Origin: Paramoeba atlantica
Lineage: Eukaryota; Discosea
DNA length: 64,000 nt
Assembly: GCA_977017575.1 (NCBI GenBank)
Contig: CDRNVI010000039.1
Coordinates: 310,001 to 374,000 of the forward strand
Direction of reading: 5' to 3'
The notes under the pieces are model-generated. The model worked only from the letters and a program-made list of their open reading frames with translations, had not been told where the DNA came from and did not search any database. Made by a program: the position numbers and the translations under genes. Shown here in pieces: positions 9,846-19,112 of this stretch (positions are counted from its first letter, which is position 1; every line of letters begins with the position of its first letter).

Positions 9846-10201
9846 TGAACAAATTCTGTGTTGGACATGCCAAACAATATTTTCACGTTCATTTTTTAAA
9901 GTAATATTACTTATTCATAGGTAATACCTACTTATAAGTAATAGAAAAAGAATTCAAACATGGTACAAATATTGTGTTTGCAATAGACTTCTTTGTCGTG
10001 ACTAGCACATTGTGTGTTATAATATTGGTCCCATGTACGTACTTACGAGCCAGAAAAAGTAAAGTTAGGCAAAATAGTAGGTAACCTACTAGTATAGTAC
10101 TACATTATAAAAGATTATCAATTTAACGCATTCTTACCGGCTGATTTTAAACAAGTCAAATTGAGACTTACATATTTTGCTTTCAATGTTTCACTCTGTT
10201 T
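9846..10201. other. intergenic, AT-rich with short palindromes
   Basis: The stretch holds inverted-repeat pieces near 9900-9950 (ATTACTTATAAGTAAT and GGTAATACC-like runs) but no gene. The palindromes may be chance in AT-rich DNA. Confidence 0.35.
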
Positions 10202-10846
10202 TTAATTTGCATTTAAAGAAATTTTCTCTGTTGTACGCCGCAGAGTTTTGGCTTTCGTAAGGTGTTTAGTGCCTCTCAATTGTTTTTTCTCTGATTTTTG
10301 TGTGTTGAAATTGGTCTGAACCTCTGGAGTACCGTCGATCATCATAGAAGAGTCGTGAGAAGTTTCAGAAATCTTTGTTCGGTCAGCTTTCGTGGTACTA
10401 TTTTTAAGAGTTTTGCTTGCGTGTGCCTTAAGGACGGGATCTTCAACCATGTCGATGTTACGTCGGAGGTCCAACAAATCTTGTTTTTCTTCTGTCTCTT
10501 CCTTGGCCTCCATGCGCTTTTTCCAAAATCTCTCTGCTCGACGCGCTTTGGTTTCAGCAACGTTACGCATTGTGCGGATAGTTGTTTCTGTTAGCTCTCT
10601 GTCATAGCGTACCGGAACATTTTTCTTTCTTTCAAACTCCAAGGACTTGTCAAATGTCAACTCTTTATTTGTCGCCCGTCGGTATGTCTTCGTCCATCGA
10701 ACGCGCATTGGGTTTCTCTTCAACCCAAAGTTCTTTTTACACTTAGCCCGACAGAACCGAATAATTTTGCAGTCGTTACGAACAAACATTTGTCCGTGTC
10801 CAGGATACACTGGGCATCCGCAGTAGTTACACTTTTCAATTCTCAT
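10202..10846 (-). CDS. RLP24: ribosome biogenesis protein RLP24
   Basis: This 214-residue protein is the assembly factor Rlp24 (RSL24D1), a paralogue of ribosomal protein eL24. It rides on nuclear pre-60S particles and is swapped for eL24 after the AAA-ATPase Drg1 acts in the cytoplasm. The N-terminus MRIEKCNYCGCPVYPGHG carries the zinc ribbon (C..C, then FCRAKCKKNF), followed by the almost invariant RNPMRVRWTKTYR and the ELT.D.S.EFE.K.N segment. The C-terminal 100 residues are charged and helical with Lys-rich patches, as in the family. The family distinction from eL24 rests on the MRIEKC start and C-terminal tail. The leader is pyrimidine-rich. Confidence 0.95.
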   Translation of the reverse strand: MRIEKCNYCGCPVYPGHGQMFVRNDCKIIRFCRAKCKKNFGLKRNPMRVRWTKTYRRATNKELTFDKSLEFERKKNVPVRYDRELTETTIRTMRNVAETKARRAERFWKKRMEAKEETEEKQDLLDLRRNIDMVEDPVLKAHASKTLKNSTTKADRTKISETSHDSSMMIDGTPEVQTNFNTQKSEKKQLRGTKHLTKAKTLRRTTEKISLNAN

Positions 10847-11089
10847 ATGAGAGTTTAGCGAAAGAAAAGAAATACAAGATATCTATATGATGTTGTAAGA
10901 ATAGTGTCATGAAAATTTTGCCAAGAAATGTGTCAGAATCTTTGAGATAAATGCAAGGCTAGACTGAAAATAAGAGGGGTGATACCTGCAAAAACTTGGC
11001 CAACTTGGAAAATAGGAGATTGGAAGCTATGTCACACGTCTACAACTTGCCTTCATAAATTGTCTTACCATGAAAGGATAAGAGTTAAT

Positions 11090-11599
11090 TCATTTACCAA
11101 TCAATGACTTCATGAGATCAGAGATTTCTCTTGAATATTTTGTACTTTCTGTTGCCCGATAAACAAATTCATCATAGTTCGTTCTCATGAGCTCCGCGGC
11201 TTTACTAGACAACCCGAATAGCGGTTCATCTGAAGAAGGCTCAAGAAAAAGAAGGTACAGTCCTCGAGCGATATGATTAAGCGTGAACACGGGCCTCCAG
11301 TCCAGTCGAAGAATGTTCAGACAGACGGAGCCTGTTTCATTGATATTCGGATGAAATAATGTTGGCCCAATGTAATGGCATTTCGGGGGCTCCAGAGGAT
11401 ACCCCGAAGAAAACTCAAGACAGAAAACAAAACGACCACCCTCATACGCTCCTTCCGCAGGACAAACAGTGAGATGCAGAACTCTTCCTTTCGACGGGTC
11501 GTATGCCAAGGTAACTTTATCGACGTCGAATTCGCAGATATCTTTCTGGAGGCGGAGATCGGCCCCCTCCAGTGCGTGACCCGGTAAATTTACATTCAT
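11090..11599 (-). CDS. UBC12: NEDD8-conjugating enzyme Ubc12-like E2
   Basis: This 169-residue E2 carries NEDD8 from its E1 to cullins. The UBC fold spans about residues 15-150. HPN is at 83-85, the catalytic Cys is Cys93 in GSVCLNILRLDWRPV, and FLEPSSDEPL matches UBE2M (CLNILREDWKPV.., FLEPN..DPL) better than ubiquitin E2s. The N-terminus is short: RLQKDICEF corresponds to UBE2M RIQKDINEL, but the acidic-site docking peptide upstream of it in UBE2M is missing. That may be real, or a short upstream exon may exist, because a branch-point plus acceptor-like string (CTAACTACAG) lies 7 nt before the ATG. Confidence 0.85.
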   Translation of the reverse strand: MNVNLPGHALEGADLRLQKDICEFDVDKVTLAYDPSKGRVLHLTVCPAEGAYEGGRFVFCLEFSSGYPLEPPKCHYIGPTLFHPNINETGSVCLNILRLDWRPVFTLNHIARGLYLLFLEPSSDEPLFGLSSKAAELMRTNYDEFVYRATESTKYSREISDLMKSLIGK

Positions 11600-11741
11600 T
11601 CTAGGACTGTAGTTAGCATATACAGGTGTAGATATACACCGGTGAAGCAGAGGGAGATGTATGTACCGGTGAAGCGGTTATTAAGGATAAAAGTAATTAA
11701 GGCAGATCGAATTCTAAAATTAATTATTGTCTTAATTAAAG

Positions 11742-11874
11742 TTGCCTCAGAGGGGGGTGGGGCAACGCGTCTGTGGTGATTGGCAGAATATTGCAGAATT
11801 CAAAGATGAACGGCAAAAAAAAATTCGGCAGAATATGGCAGAATACGGCAGCATTGGCGGTTGCCTCCCCTCTC
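11742..11874. mobile_element. MITE-like element with 8-bp target duplication
   Basis: A 133-bp insertion is flanked by identical 8-bp direct repeats AATTAAAG (11734-11741 and 11875-11882). Its ends are imperfect inverted repeats, with G-rich GAGGGGGGTGGGGCAAC inside the left end and GTTGCCTCCCCTCTC at the right end. Inside are repeated GGCAGAATA(T/C) units. Related sequence occurs near 19470-19525 and 21004-21075. A larger inverted pair (GGTGAAGC near 11640 and 11681, GCTTCACC near 11888) suggests nesting within an older element. An 8-bp duplication fits hAT or Merlin transposition. Confidence 0.6.
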
Positions 11875-11905
11875 AATTAAAGTGGCGCTTCACCTGTACT
11901 GATAA

Positions 11906-12520
11906 TTAGGGATACTTATTTCGTTTTGATTTTCTTATTTCCGAGGGTGCATGAGGATTTTCTCCAGAATAGAACTCGCGCATAAGAGAGATACTTTGAT
12001 GCTCAATGTCACCACCAACTTTTTGACTGGGATACACAGGACACGTATCACCCCCGCCTAAAGGGAAGAAAGTTGGATCTCGGTGCAATGATAGGACAGT
12101 ACCATTTCCACCAAAACGATCATTATTACACCCGTAATATACGCATGCAATATTGGAAAGACGAAGAGCCGCTGCGCACATGATGCAAGGCTCAACAGTC
12201 ACGTACAACACACAGTTTGATAGATCCTTTAGGGGAAGCAAAGTGGAATCCCTTGGACACGACGAATGTGTCTTCGGCCTTTCGTTTTCATTCGTGAGTA
12301 AACTACTTTCTGTCGCACGATCTTCCAGTACCAATTTCATTGCTACTATTTCCGCATGTTCTAAGGCGTTTCGAGTTGCATTCGTTTCGTTGTGAGTTGC
12401 AGCAATCACCGTCCTATTATGTAAAACCAAGACGCAGCCCACAGCCATTTCTCCATGCTGTAGAGCATTCTGTGCCTGTCGCATTGCTAAATTCATGAAT
12501 TCCTGTCTATATGGATGCAT
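11906..12520 (-). CDS. ADAT2: tRNA adenosine deaminase catalytic subunit ADAT2/Tad2
   Basis: This 204-residue protein is the catalytic half of the heterodimeric enzyme that converts A34 to inosine in tRNA anticodons. The deaminase fold begins at residue 1 (MHPYRQEFMNLAMRQAQNAL). The zinc and proton-shuttle motif HAE is at residues 55-57, and the second zinc motif PCIMC at 111-115. NCVLYVTVEPC and YYGCNNDRFGGNGTV match ADAT2/TadA. An insertion of about 25 residues (about 72-97) separates the two motifs relative to yeast Tad2. The C-terminus is basic (RKSKRNKYP), typical for tRNA contact. ADAT3 was not seen in this window. Confidence 0.92.
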   Translation of the reverse strand: MHPYRQEFMNLAMRQAQNALQHGEMAVGCVLVLHNRTVIAATHNETNATRNALEHAEIVAMKLVLEDRATESSLLTNENERPKTHSSCPRDSTLLPLKDLSNCVLYVTVEPCIMCAAALRLSNIACVYYGCNNDRFGGNGTVLSLHRDPTFFPLGGGDTCPVYPSQKVGGDIEHQSISLMREFYSGENPHAPSEIRKSKRNKYP

Positions 12521-12695
12521 AAAGGAACTGTTTTACATGTTTGAATTTAAAAGCTATAAAACATCGGAATGGAATTGCTGAGCAAAGATAATTATACAAT
12601 AAATTATACATAAAAATTTGTACCATATTTGATACCCCTGAAGTAGGTACATCAATGTCATAACCAAGCAAATGCTGCTGACAATAAAAAAGGAG

Positions 12696-14840
12696 TCATG
12701 CGACGAAAAATTTGTCTCGAACGCATATGGGAGTTTGTTTCTCATCGATAGTCCTTAAATAATCTACCATTTCTTCTTTGGAGTCAAATTCAAAACACGT
12801 TTTGAGAGGAATATGTAAATGTGCCAAAGCTTTTTTGAAATCAGCGAACCCCAAACGTCGCCATCCGGCCATACCCCCACCAATCGGAATCCAATACCTC
12901 GAATCATTGTTGGCAGATCCAGTGTCATAGTAAGGCTGATCCATTTCTCCTCCTGGATCGCCGCTTCCCAAGGCCTGCGATTCGCGTTGGACTTCCTCTA
13001 TGGAAAGACAAAAACTTAGACGTCTCGCCTCGGATTCCCACTGATATAATTGTTCTCGTACAGAATCAGGAATAGGAGAAGGAAGAGCGTGTTCTGATTC
13101 TCTCCAGTTCACACCACCTCTTCCATATTTCCCTTTATGCATCATGATAACATGGCTAGCGCCTTCCCTTCCCAATGCGGAACAAAGTGCCTCAAGGTGT
13201 TTGTTCCTCTCAATAAAATCAACGATTTGAGTTGCTGTAATGCCGTTGCGATAAGCTTGCATAACACTTTCGTATGTAATCTGTGCGATGACAAGTACTG
13301 TTATCCATGTCACCCTATCTGAGCTTTCACTTACATCACGAGTTGCGCTGGACCCCAAATTATCACCACGTCGGATGCTGGTCACAATGTTTGCAAACTG
13401 TGATATGAGACACTTGTGCAAGAGAATGGAAGATGGCTCTTTGGTCGCATCGTCACCGGAAACTGCGTGACAGTAGGCGTAAACGCGAAAATTCGTTTCT
13501 ACAATGACTTCAAGAGCATGCTGACAAGGTTGCGAATGTGGTGACTCAAATCTTGTGTTCAATGCAAACCTCTTTAGATTTCTCATGCAACGAAATAGGC
13601 TGTCGTTGGTTGAGTTTGACGCACTGAAGAGATTTTGAACGTTGAAGTGCGAGTACGCACCGGAGAATTTCGACCGCAACCCTTCCTGACAAATTGAGGG
13701 ATGTACAGCGTAGTAAGATGTCATATGCACTTGATCTTGCTTTCGATTTTTATCTTGCGCCATCCCTTTGAAGATGAGACCCACAGTCGCTAGCATGTCC
13801 AATAGTTTACCTTCTGGTCCGGAAGGCCAAGTTGCTATCATGGACTCGAGCAATGATAGTACGGCATTTCTCCCCACACCAGTAAGTTTCGGAGTAAGAA
13901 ACGCGACTAGATTATTGAAGCTCTTAGGATACATGTATAAGATTCCAGTGCGATGCTCCAGCAACAGAAGTGAAAACTTAAGTAAACGATCTTCGATAAG
14001 ATTTCCTATGAGTTCTTCTGGAGAGGATATTGGAAGAGGTCTCGTGGAGAGTTCGTTATTTGAAAGGGAATGTAAAAAGAGAGAGATTGTTGCTCGATCC
14101 GATTTTCTTTCTTTCACAAGAAGATGTGGAGGTAGCAAAAACGACCACATTTCCTGCAACACGTAACATACACACCCGCGAAAAAGAAGAAAAGTTTGCT
14201 GTATCGAAGAGGAAAGACAAAATTGCAGACCATCCGAGGTGACGCGCCAAACATTTGCATGATTGTCGGAATCTCTAGTTTCATCCGATATGAGGCCTAT
14301 TCGCTGAAGGACATTAAGAACAGATTGATTGGGAGTGTCGGTATCACTAGGAACATTTTTATCAGCTCTTTCAGGGATACGTGTTCCTGGTTGAGACTTT
14401 CTCTGTTTCATCGGTTGTTTAGCTTCCATTTTTCTGTCCCGAAGATCCATCTTTACGGTATTAGAAGACCCCGTGTTACACACTTGTAGCATCCATTGTA
14501 AAATGGCATTAGTTTTTGCTGCACCTTGTTGATACACCTTTTCAAACGATAACTTAACTTTTTTTGGACATTCCATAATAGTTCTCGTAGGAAGGAATGA
14601 TCCCTTGGGGAAGCAAATAGCTTTCAATATACATTGTTGAATGCTGCAATGCTCCCCCGAATCTATTAGCGGACGTGTAGAATCTAAAGCATCGTGCAGA
14701 TACTGCGATCGATTCGGTACCCTGTTCCAAAACACGCGTGCAAGAGCGGCACTCAGATATGTATCGGACAATATTCGTGTGTTGCTAACATCGATGTCTT
14801 CGAATTCAACATTTTTCAGGACATCCATTTGCGCTTGCAT
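12696..14840 (-). CDS. GTF2H4: TFIIH subunit p52 (Tfb2/GTF2H4)
   Basis: This 714-residue protein is the TFIIH core subunit that anchors and stimulates the XPB translocase. It is longer than human p52 (462) and yeast Tfb2 (513). Recognisable blocks are the winged-helix-like VLNVLQRIGLI..VTSDGLQFCLSS, MLATVGLIFKG, VIVETNFRVYAY, and the hallmark TYESVMQAYRNGITATQIVDFI. The later segment PIPDSVREQLYQWESEARRL corresponds to human TITDQIRLWELERDRL. The C-terminal region (about 660-714) should be the Tfb5-binding domain. Extra length lies in polar linkers near residues 130-175 and 480-510. The ATG choice is the first in frame. Confidence 0.9.
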   Translation of the reverse strand: MQAQMDVLKNVEFEDIDVSNTRILSDTYLSAALARVFWNRVPNRSQYLHDALDSTRPLIDSGEHCSIQQCILKAICFPKGSFLPTRTIMECPKKVKLSFEKVYQQGAAKTNAILQWMLQVCNTGSSNTVKMDLRDRKMEAKQPMKQRKSQPGTRIPERADKNVPSDTDTPNQSVLNVLQRIGLISDETRDSDNHANVWRVTSDGLQFCLSSSIQQTFLLFRGCVCYVLQEMWSFLLPPHLLVKERKSDRATISLFLHSLSNNELSTRPLPISSPEELIGNLIEDRLLKFSLLLLEHRTGILYMYPKSFNNLVAFLTPKLTGVGRNAVLSLLESMIATWPSGPEGKLLDMLATVGLIFKGMAQDKNRKQDQVHMTSYYAVHPSICQEGLRSKFSGAYSHFNVQNLFSASNSTNDSLFRCMRNLKRFALNTRFESPHSQPCQHALEVIVETNFRVYAYCHAVSGDDATKEPSSILLHKCLISQFANIVTSIRRGDNLGSSATRDVSESSDRVTWITVLVIAQITYESVMQAYRNGITATQIVDFIERNKHLEALCSALGREGASHVIMMHKGKYGRGGVNWRESEHALPSPIPDSVREQLYQWESEARRLSFCLSIEEVQRESQALGSGDPGGEMDQPYYDTGSANNDSRYWIPIGGGMAGWRRLGFADFKKALAHLHIPLKTCFEFDSKEEMVDYLRTIDEKQTPICVRDKFFVA

Positions 14841-15330
14841 TATGATTCGAGTACTCCTTTTTTATTCGAGTCCAGTCTTAAAATTCATAAGTTTACATGC
14901 ATGCCTACAGGTAACGAATACACTACTTCAATGCATAGAAAAATAGCATTTAAATGGTGTTTAAAAAAAGTAACATTTTCAAATACAGTGCTTTAAGCAT
15001 AATGCTTCAACAATATGCAGAAGCGTACTGTACGTAGGAGCCACATGCTCCAATTTTCGGTGCTTTTTTGGCTCGTCAGGGGAAAAAAGAATTTACCCAC
15101 CTAATAAAGTCACAAAGCGAAAACGTGCATTTTAAACGGTGAGGCATAATGGACCTACCCCGTTGTACTACGTACAACTACTACGTACTACTACATGTAG
15201 TACGGTACTCATTTAAACAATTACTGTAATTGAATTGCACTTCTGCACTATTATTATGTTTCCTATAGAAGTGAAAAATGGAAGAAAAATTCTTGTTTGC
15301 CAGAACTTTCGGTCAAAGTCAAGCATTATT
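14841..15330. other. intergenic with short palindromes
   Basis: The stretch contains nested GTACTACGTAC / GTACTACATGTAGTAC palindromes near 15160-15205. No gene is seen. It borders the Merlin transposase fragment, so part may be decayed transposon end. Confidence 0.35.
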
Positions 15331-15603
15331 TCACACTTTTAGAAATAATAAAGTATCTCCGAAGGAAGTTAGGAGTGTCTGCATGTGGCATGTACGACTC
15401 CGACACAAACGATCGGTGCAGACCCAGTGATCTCCTTTCAGGACGCAAATGAAAGTTTCATGCCTCTTGCTACAGGTGACGCTCTGGAAAACAAATTTGT
15501 GGCCTTTCAACCACTCGATAATATCATTTTCGGGGGCGCGGGCGAGCACACTATAGCTAATACTATCTGTACACTCGAAATCGGAGCAAAACGAGCAATC
15601 CAT
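15331..15603 (-). pseudogene. Merlin/ISXO2-like transposase, N-terminal fragment
   Basis: The frame encodes about 90 residues starting MDCSFCSDFEC and containing FQSVTCSKRHETF, VLKGDHWVC, CRSRTC. This aligns with the N-terminal zinc-ribbon part of the transposase at 53081-54039 (MNCTGCPRFDC, VQSVSCERGHERVLCNLKGGKFHC). It then stops, so the DDE catalytic core is absent. The open frame extends to 15765 and abuts the DPH6 stop codon, but the similarity begins at 15603. I judge it a decayed copy of the Merlin family DNA transposon. Confidence 0.7.
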
Positions 15604-15761
15604 CGAGAGTAGTGCAGATATATGCGAAAAATACCCTAAAAAAGACTTTGCAAGTAAAATATGATAAAATGAGAATATTATGCTTTTTTCGTGAAATAAT
15701 GCTTGACTTTCACCGAACTTTCTTGTGGAGCGTTGTTTTTCTGCGATAGTTGAAGATAAAG

Positions 15762-16520
15762 TCATTCCTTCGTTTCTATTGTACTCTCAAAAGTCAGATA
15801 TGCTACAGGGGCATATGCGTCATTTACCACATTTAGTATGTGAGACTTTTGAACAGCGAGACAAGAAGATGAAAATAGTGGACAATCCAATGTGAACGTT
15901 TCATACTCTCCACCTTCGCCTGCGCCATGCATGTGTGGAATTTTAAGAAGCTCATCTGTAAGAGATTCGTCAATAATACGACCCAAAAATTTGTGTGCAG
16001 GATGAAGTCCGCCACATGCAACCTTAATTATTATGACCTTTAGTTTATAGTGTAGAACGTTTTTCAAGATATCCATGGCGCTCATTTTCCACAAGTACGA
16101 TAGTGACACAAGCCCTAGTCTCATACACACATTTTCTACACGCGTTTTTTGATATACACTCTCGATTGCCCCGGTACTGACAGCCTGTACTTCGGGATGC
16201 GCGGATTTGACTGTTGATAGCAAAGTATATAAATCTTCAACTTCGTCTCCTTTCGTTTCTTGATATTCTAGATCTTGATTCACGGAGGAATTTCTGCGCA
16301 ATTTTTGGGTATATAACGGCAGAGACGCACATTTCGCAAAAGCTGGAATGTGTTTTTGTCCCACACTTTGAAAACAGTAGCTGTCGAGCTCTTCGTCGGC
16401 ATCAGAGCCGTTCTCGGGCATCATGTTAGCGAGACAAATTACCTCGTGGCCATGATCTTTACATTTCAGCAAATTTAGAGTGCTATCCTTACCTCCTGAT
16501 ACAAGCCCGACTACTCGCAT
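15762..16520 (-). CDS. DPH6: diphthine--ammonia ligase
   Basis: This 252-residue cytosolic enzyme makes the final amidation of diphthamide on elongation factor 2. I start it at the ATG giving MRVVGLVSGGKDSTLNLLKC, since the PP-loop SGGKDS then lies at residues 8-13 as in DPH6; ten upstream residues in frame are probably leader. Family segments are CLANMMPE, SVGQKHIPAFAKCASLPLYTQ, VSTGAIESVYQKTRVENVC, CGGLHPAHKFLGR and HMHGAGEGGEYETFTLDCPLF. The yeast enzyme has an additional C-terminal RidA-like pair, absent here, as in the human protein. The gene is nearly adjacent to a transposase fragment at its 3' end. Confidence 0.93.
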   Translation of the reverse strand: MRVVGLVSGGKDSTLNLLKCKDHGHEVICLANMMPENGSDADEELDSYCFQSVGQKHIPAFAKCASLPLYTQKLRRNSSVNQDLEYQETKGDEVEDLYTLLSTVKSAHPEVQAVSTGAIESVYQKTRVENVCMRLGLVSLSYLWKMSAMDILKNVLHYKLKVIIIKVACGGLHPAHKFLGRIIDESLTDELLKIPHMHGAGEGGEYETFTLDCPLFSSSCLAVQKSHILNVVNDAYAPVAYLTFESTIETKE

Positions 16521-16709
16521 AAAGGAGTAAGCAATAAGTAAATGAAACAATGTTAATTTGTGTTAAACAATTTTAGAATTTGCTTCGTTTGCAATTGAGT
16601 TCCAGGGTTTGAACTAACTCCTATTCTCTAAGTACTGATACATTTACTAATTTTCGGTTTTATTTAATGGTGTCAAGTACCTAGGAATATTGTAGAGTAT
16701 TACGGCCAA

Positions 16710-16770
16710 AGTAAAGGAATATTGCATAAGTCAAGGAATAATGTGTAAGTAAAGGAATATTGCATAAGTC
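16710..16770. repeat. short tandem repeat
   Basis: Copies of AAGGAATATTGCATAAGTC, one of them degenerate, follow each other. They lie between the DPH6 leader and the folded region at 16834-16947. Confidence 0.6.
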
Positions 16771-16833
16771 AAAAACCATTGAAAATAAGTCCTTGCACTT
16801 CTGTCCTGCTCCCGGTGAGGCCTCGGAGTTGTG

Positions 16834-16947
16834 AGAGGCCTCCATATCCCACAAGTACCACCTTCCCCCCTATTTAGCGCGGGTCGCGCGAGCGACCCTT
16901 GATAAATGGGGAGAAGGTGGTAGTTGTTTTGGGGAATATGAGAGGCC
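16834..16947. repeat. large nested hairpin sequence
   Basis: The core stem pairs TACCACCTTC (from 16856) with GAAGGTGGTA (to 16922). An inner stem-loop GGGTCGC-GCGA-GCGACCC caps it, and an outer imperfect stem pairs GGCCTCCATATCCC with GGGGAATATGAGAGGCC. The shape suits a foldback MITE or a structured RNA. No second copy was seen in the window. Confidence 0.6.
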
Positions 16948-17004
16948 GAACACACGGAGGGGACAGCCGGGCCCATGAGCCAGGGAAGCCCTAGGACTAG
17001 CCAC

Positions 17005-17645
17005 TCGCACACTGATAATGCATAAAACTCACACACTGATAATGCATAGAACTCGCACACTGATAATGTATATAGGCACACTGATAATGCATGTTAGCAC
17101 ACTGATAATGCATATAGACACACTGATAATGCATAAAACTCGCACACTGATAGTGCATAATTTTTGCAATCCCTTCGAAAATGGATTGAGCCCTTGGAAA
17201 AAATTGAAGAAAGGCCCTTTACAAAAATTTGTAGTAAAACCATTTGCATGCCAAGACCTTGTTTACGCGTCTGCAAGACAAAAACGTCTGACGTTAGTCG
17301 GAAGCAGTTTGCGAAGCCCAAAAAATTTCACCATAGCCAACCCGTAATAAAGCCAAGACCTTGTTTACCCGTCTTGAACACAAAGACGTCTGACGTTAGT
17401 AGGAAGCTATTTGCGAAGCCCAACAAAATTTGGGAAACCTAAAAAACAGTCTTTGTGTGAATATAGTCGTCATGCATTATCAGTATGCATTATGCATTAT
17501 CAGTGTGCATTATGTATTATCAGCGTGCGAGCTACTATGCATTATCAGTGTGCGAGTTTTATGCATTATCAGTGTGCCTATATGCATTATCAGTGTGCGA
17601 ATTTTATGCATTATCAGTGTGCATTATGCATTATCAGTGTTTTCA
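17005..17645. mobile_element. foldback-like element with arrayed inverted arms (family A)
   Basis: Seven copies of GCACACTGATAATGCAT, mostly spaced by ATAAAACTC or similar, occupy 17005-17160. Eight copies of the reverse complement occupy 17473-17645, so the arms are tandem arrays in inverted orientation. The 310-bp centre holds two direct repeats of about 75 bp (starting near 17251 and 17353; shared string GACGTCTGACGTTAGT-like). This is the architecture of foldback transposons. No transposase frame is present; small ORFs across it are repeat translations. Confidence 0.7.
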
Positions 17646-17727
17646 TGTAATACACGGGACTCATACCTTTATTGTTGTTGAACATGTGCAAGACCATCAA
17701 AAAAAGTAAAAGATTAAAAACCACGAA

Positions 17728-18546
17728 TCAATGTATCCTCCAATGCGACCCATTTTCAAGCCTAAACTGATGAGATTCCTCTATTTGCCATGGATTATCT
17801 GTCACACTGACAAGTACTAGACTTGATGATAAACTTTCAAGGTTTACAACTCCGCTGAACTTGTTACCGTTAAGGAAAAGTGACCTCAGACCATCGCTTA
17901 ATTTGGTAAGATCAAGTTCTCCGCTCAATGAATTATCGTGAAGAGCGAGCTCTTGAAGACTGCATGGCAAATTTTGCAGATCAATGGACCCAGAAAAATT
18001 ATTTTTAGATAGTCGGATATTCGTAATGCCTTTTGGAAGCTGGGTAAAGTCCAGTGGACCATAAAAGCGATTATCTTTTAAGCTCAGAATTAAAATATGA
18101 TGAGGTAGTTCGGTAAGTGAGAAATTGCTAAAGAAGCGATTGTCAAAGATATGAAAGTGCGAAACAAATTCAGGAATATCAGATCCGGTGACAGGTCCTT
18201 CTAATTTGTTGTCAAAAAGATTTACATATTGTAATGTGGATGGCAATTGTTTCCAATCCGGAATGCCACCCAGCTTCATGGAGTCCCAGTTTATATGAGT
18301 AAGATGTCCATCTTGACTGCATTCAACCTCTTCCCACGAACATCCAGCAGTGCCCTCAGACCAAGATTTACGCAGATTCGTAAGATTTGCAACAAAACGC
18401 GTCAATTTATATTCAATAGGAAGAACAGAGGACCCCACCTTTCCCAATTTACGCCTTTTGAAAGGAACGTTCGCTTCTTCGAGAGCTTCCATAGACGTTC
18501 TGGTAAGGGGGAGCATAGTTGTCCACATTAATGAGAGAAAGTGCAT
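17728..18546 (-). CDS. leucine-rich repeat protein 1
   Basis: This 272-residue protein opens with a hydrophobic segment (MHFLSLMWTTMLPL), possibly a signal peptide. A Cys-containing LRR cap follows (YKLTRFVANLTNLRKSWSEG..CSWEEVEC..DGHLTHINW), then about seven LRRs of 21-22 residues with consensus L..LP..L..L.L.DN.FSG.. . It belongs with the genes at 47766-48572 and 48853-49707, which share the cap and the repeat signature. Such LRR proteins are abundant in some protists, including kinetoplastids, and are often surface or secreted; the ligand is unknown. It sits between the foldback array and transposon debris, on the same strand as all other genes. Confidence 0.8.
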   Translation of the reverse strand: MHFLSLMWTTMLPLTRTSMEALEEANVPFKRRKLGKVGSSVLPIEYKLTRFVANLTNLRKSWSEGTAGCSWEEVECSQDGHLTHINWDSMKLGGIPDWKQLPSTLQYVNLFDNKLEGPVTGSDIPEFVSHFHIFDNRFFSNFSLTELPHHILILSLKDNRFYGPLDFTQLPKGITNIRLSKNNFSGSIDLQNLPCSLQELALHDNSLSGELDLTKLSDGLRSLFLNGNKFSGVVNLESLSSSLVLVSVTDNPWQIEESHQFRLENGSHWRIH

Positions 18547-18621
18547 TACTTAATATTAAGACTTACACTTCAGGTTTGTACTGTATGTTTATTTGTCACA
18601 CTATTGATCTTATTGTTCGAA

Positions 18622-18722
18622 AAATATGGGGGACTACTTTTGTTGTGGGTAGCTATTCAATAACTGCCCACAATAGAAATTGGGAAAGAAGTCCCACATA
18701 TTTACCCGAATAATATTCGGGT
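18622..18722. repeat. MITE-like hairpin plus perfect palindrome
   Basis: AAATATGGGGGACT (from 18622) pairs with AGTCCCACATATTT (to 18703) with one mismatch, and TTGTGGGTAG pairs with CTGCCCACAA inside. Directly after comes ACCCGAATAATATTCGGGT (18704-18722), a perfect palindrome. It lies upstream of the Merlin fragment and could be part of its terminus. Confidence 0.55.
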
Positions 18723-18788
18723 AGTTTTCCCTGCACAAAATAGGAATACTACTGTACAAGAATTGTACATTAATTTACTTACTTAATT

Positions 18789-19112
18789 TGGACCGATGAC
18801 ACCCGTCATAATCTAAAACTTCGGTCCAAGTACGAGTGGCGAAATGTAAATCATCGTCAGCAATGGGTCACCCCGGAGGGGGTAGATACAAACACTGTCG
18901 AATGTGCTAATTCTATGGTCAAGAAACGTTTGAAGTGTGAAGGAAATGTTTTGGGGAGCAAGCCAGGATCAGATATTTTGGGAGACAAAAGATCAGACCG
19001 AGTTCAATCAATTACTGAAAAGTGTAACGGAAGTTTGAAGAGGAACGGCGGTGATGTCATGCTCATTAGCAGCTGCGGAAGCTGTGGACGAGATGAAAGA
19101 TGCGCTATGTGA
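18789..19112 (+). pseudogene. Merlin/ISXO2-like transposase, C-terminal fragment
   Basis: Read on the plus strand, this 108-codon frame gives WTDDTRHNLKLRSKYEWRN, then WVTPEGVDTNTVECANSMVK and ITEKCNGSLKRNGG. It aligns with the second half of the transposase at 53081-54039 (HTDGARHNNF, GVHTNTVEGANSMLKR, LAEKCNGSLRVNG). It retains the second Asp and the Glu of the DDE triad; the first Asp and the zinc domain are missing. It is the only protein-like sequence I support on the plus strand and is a dead copy. Confidence 0.7.

Noticed and set aside
16731-17650. ORFs with repeated ALSVCEFY-type peptides on both strands
   Set aside because: They translate the foldback array units; both strands and several frames give similar peptides.
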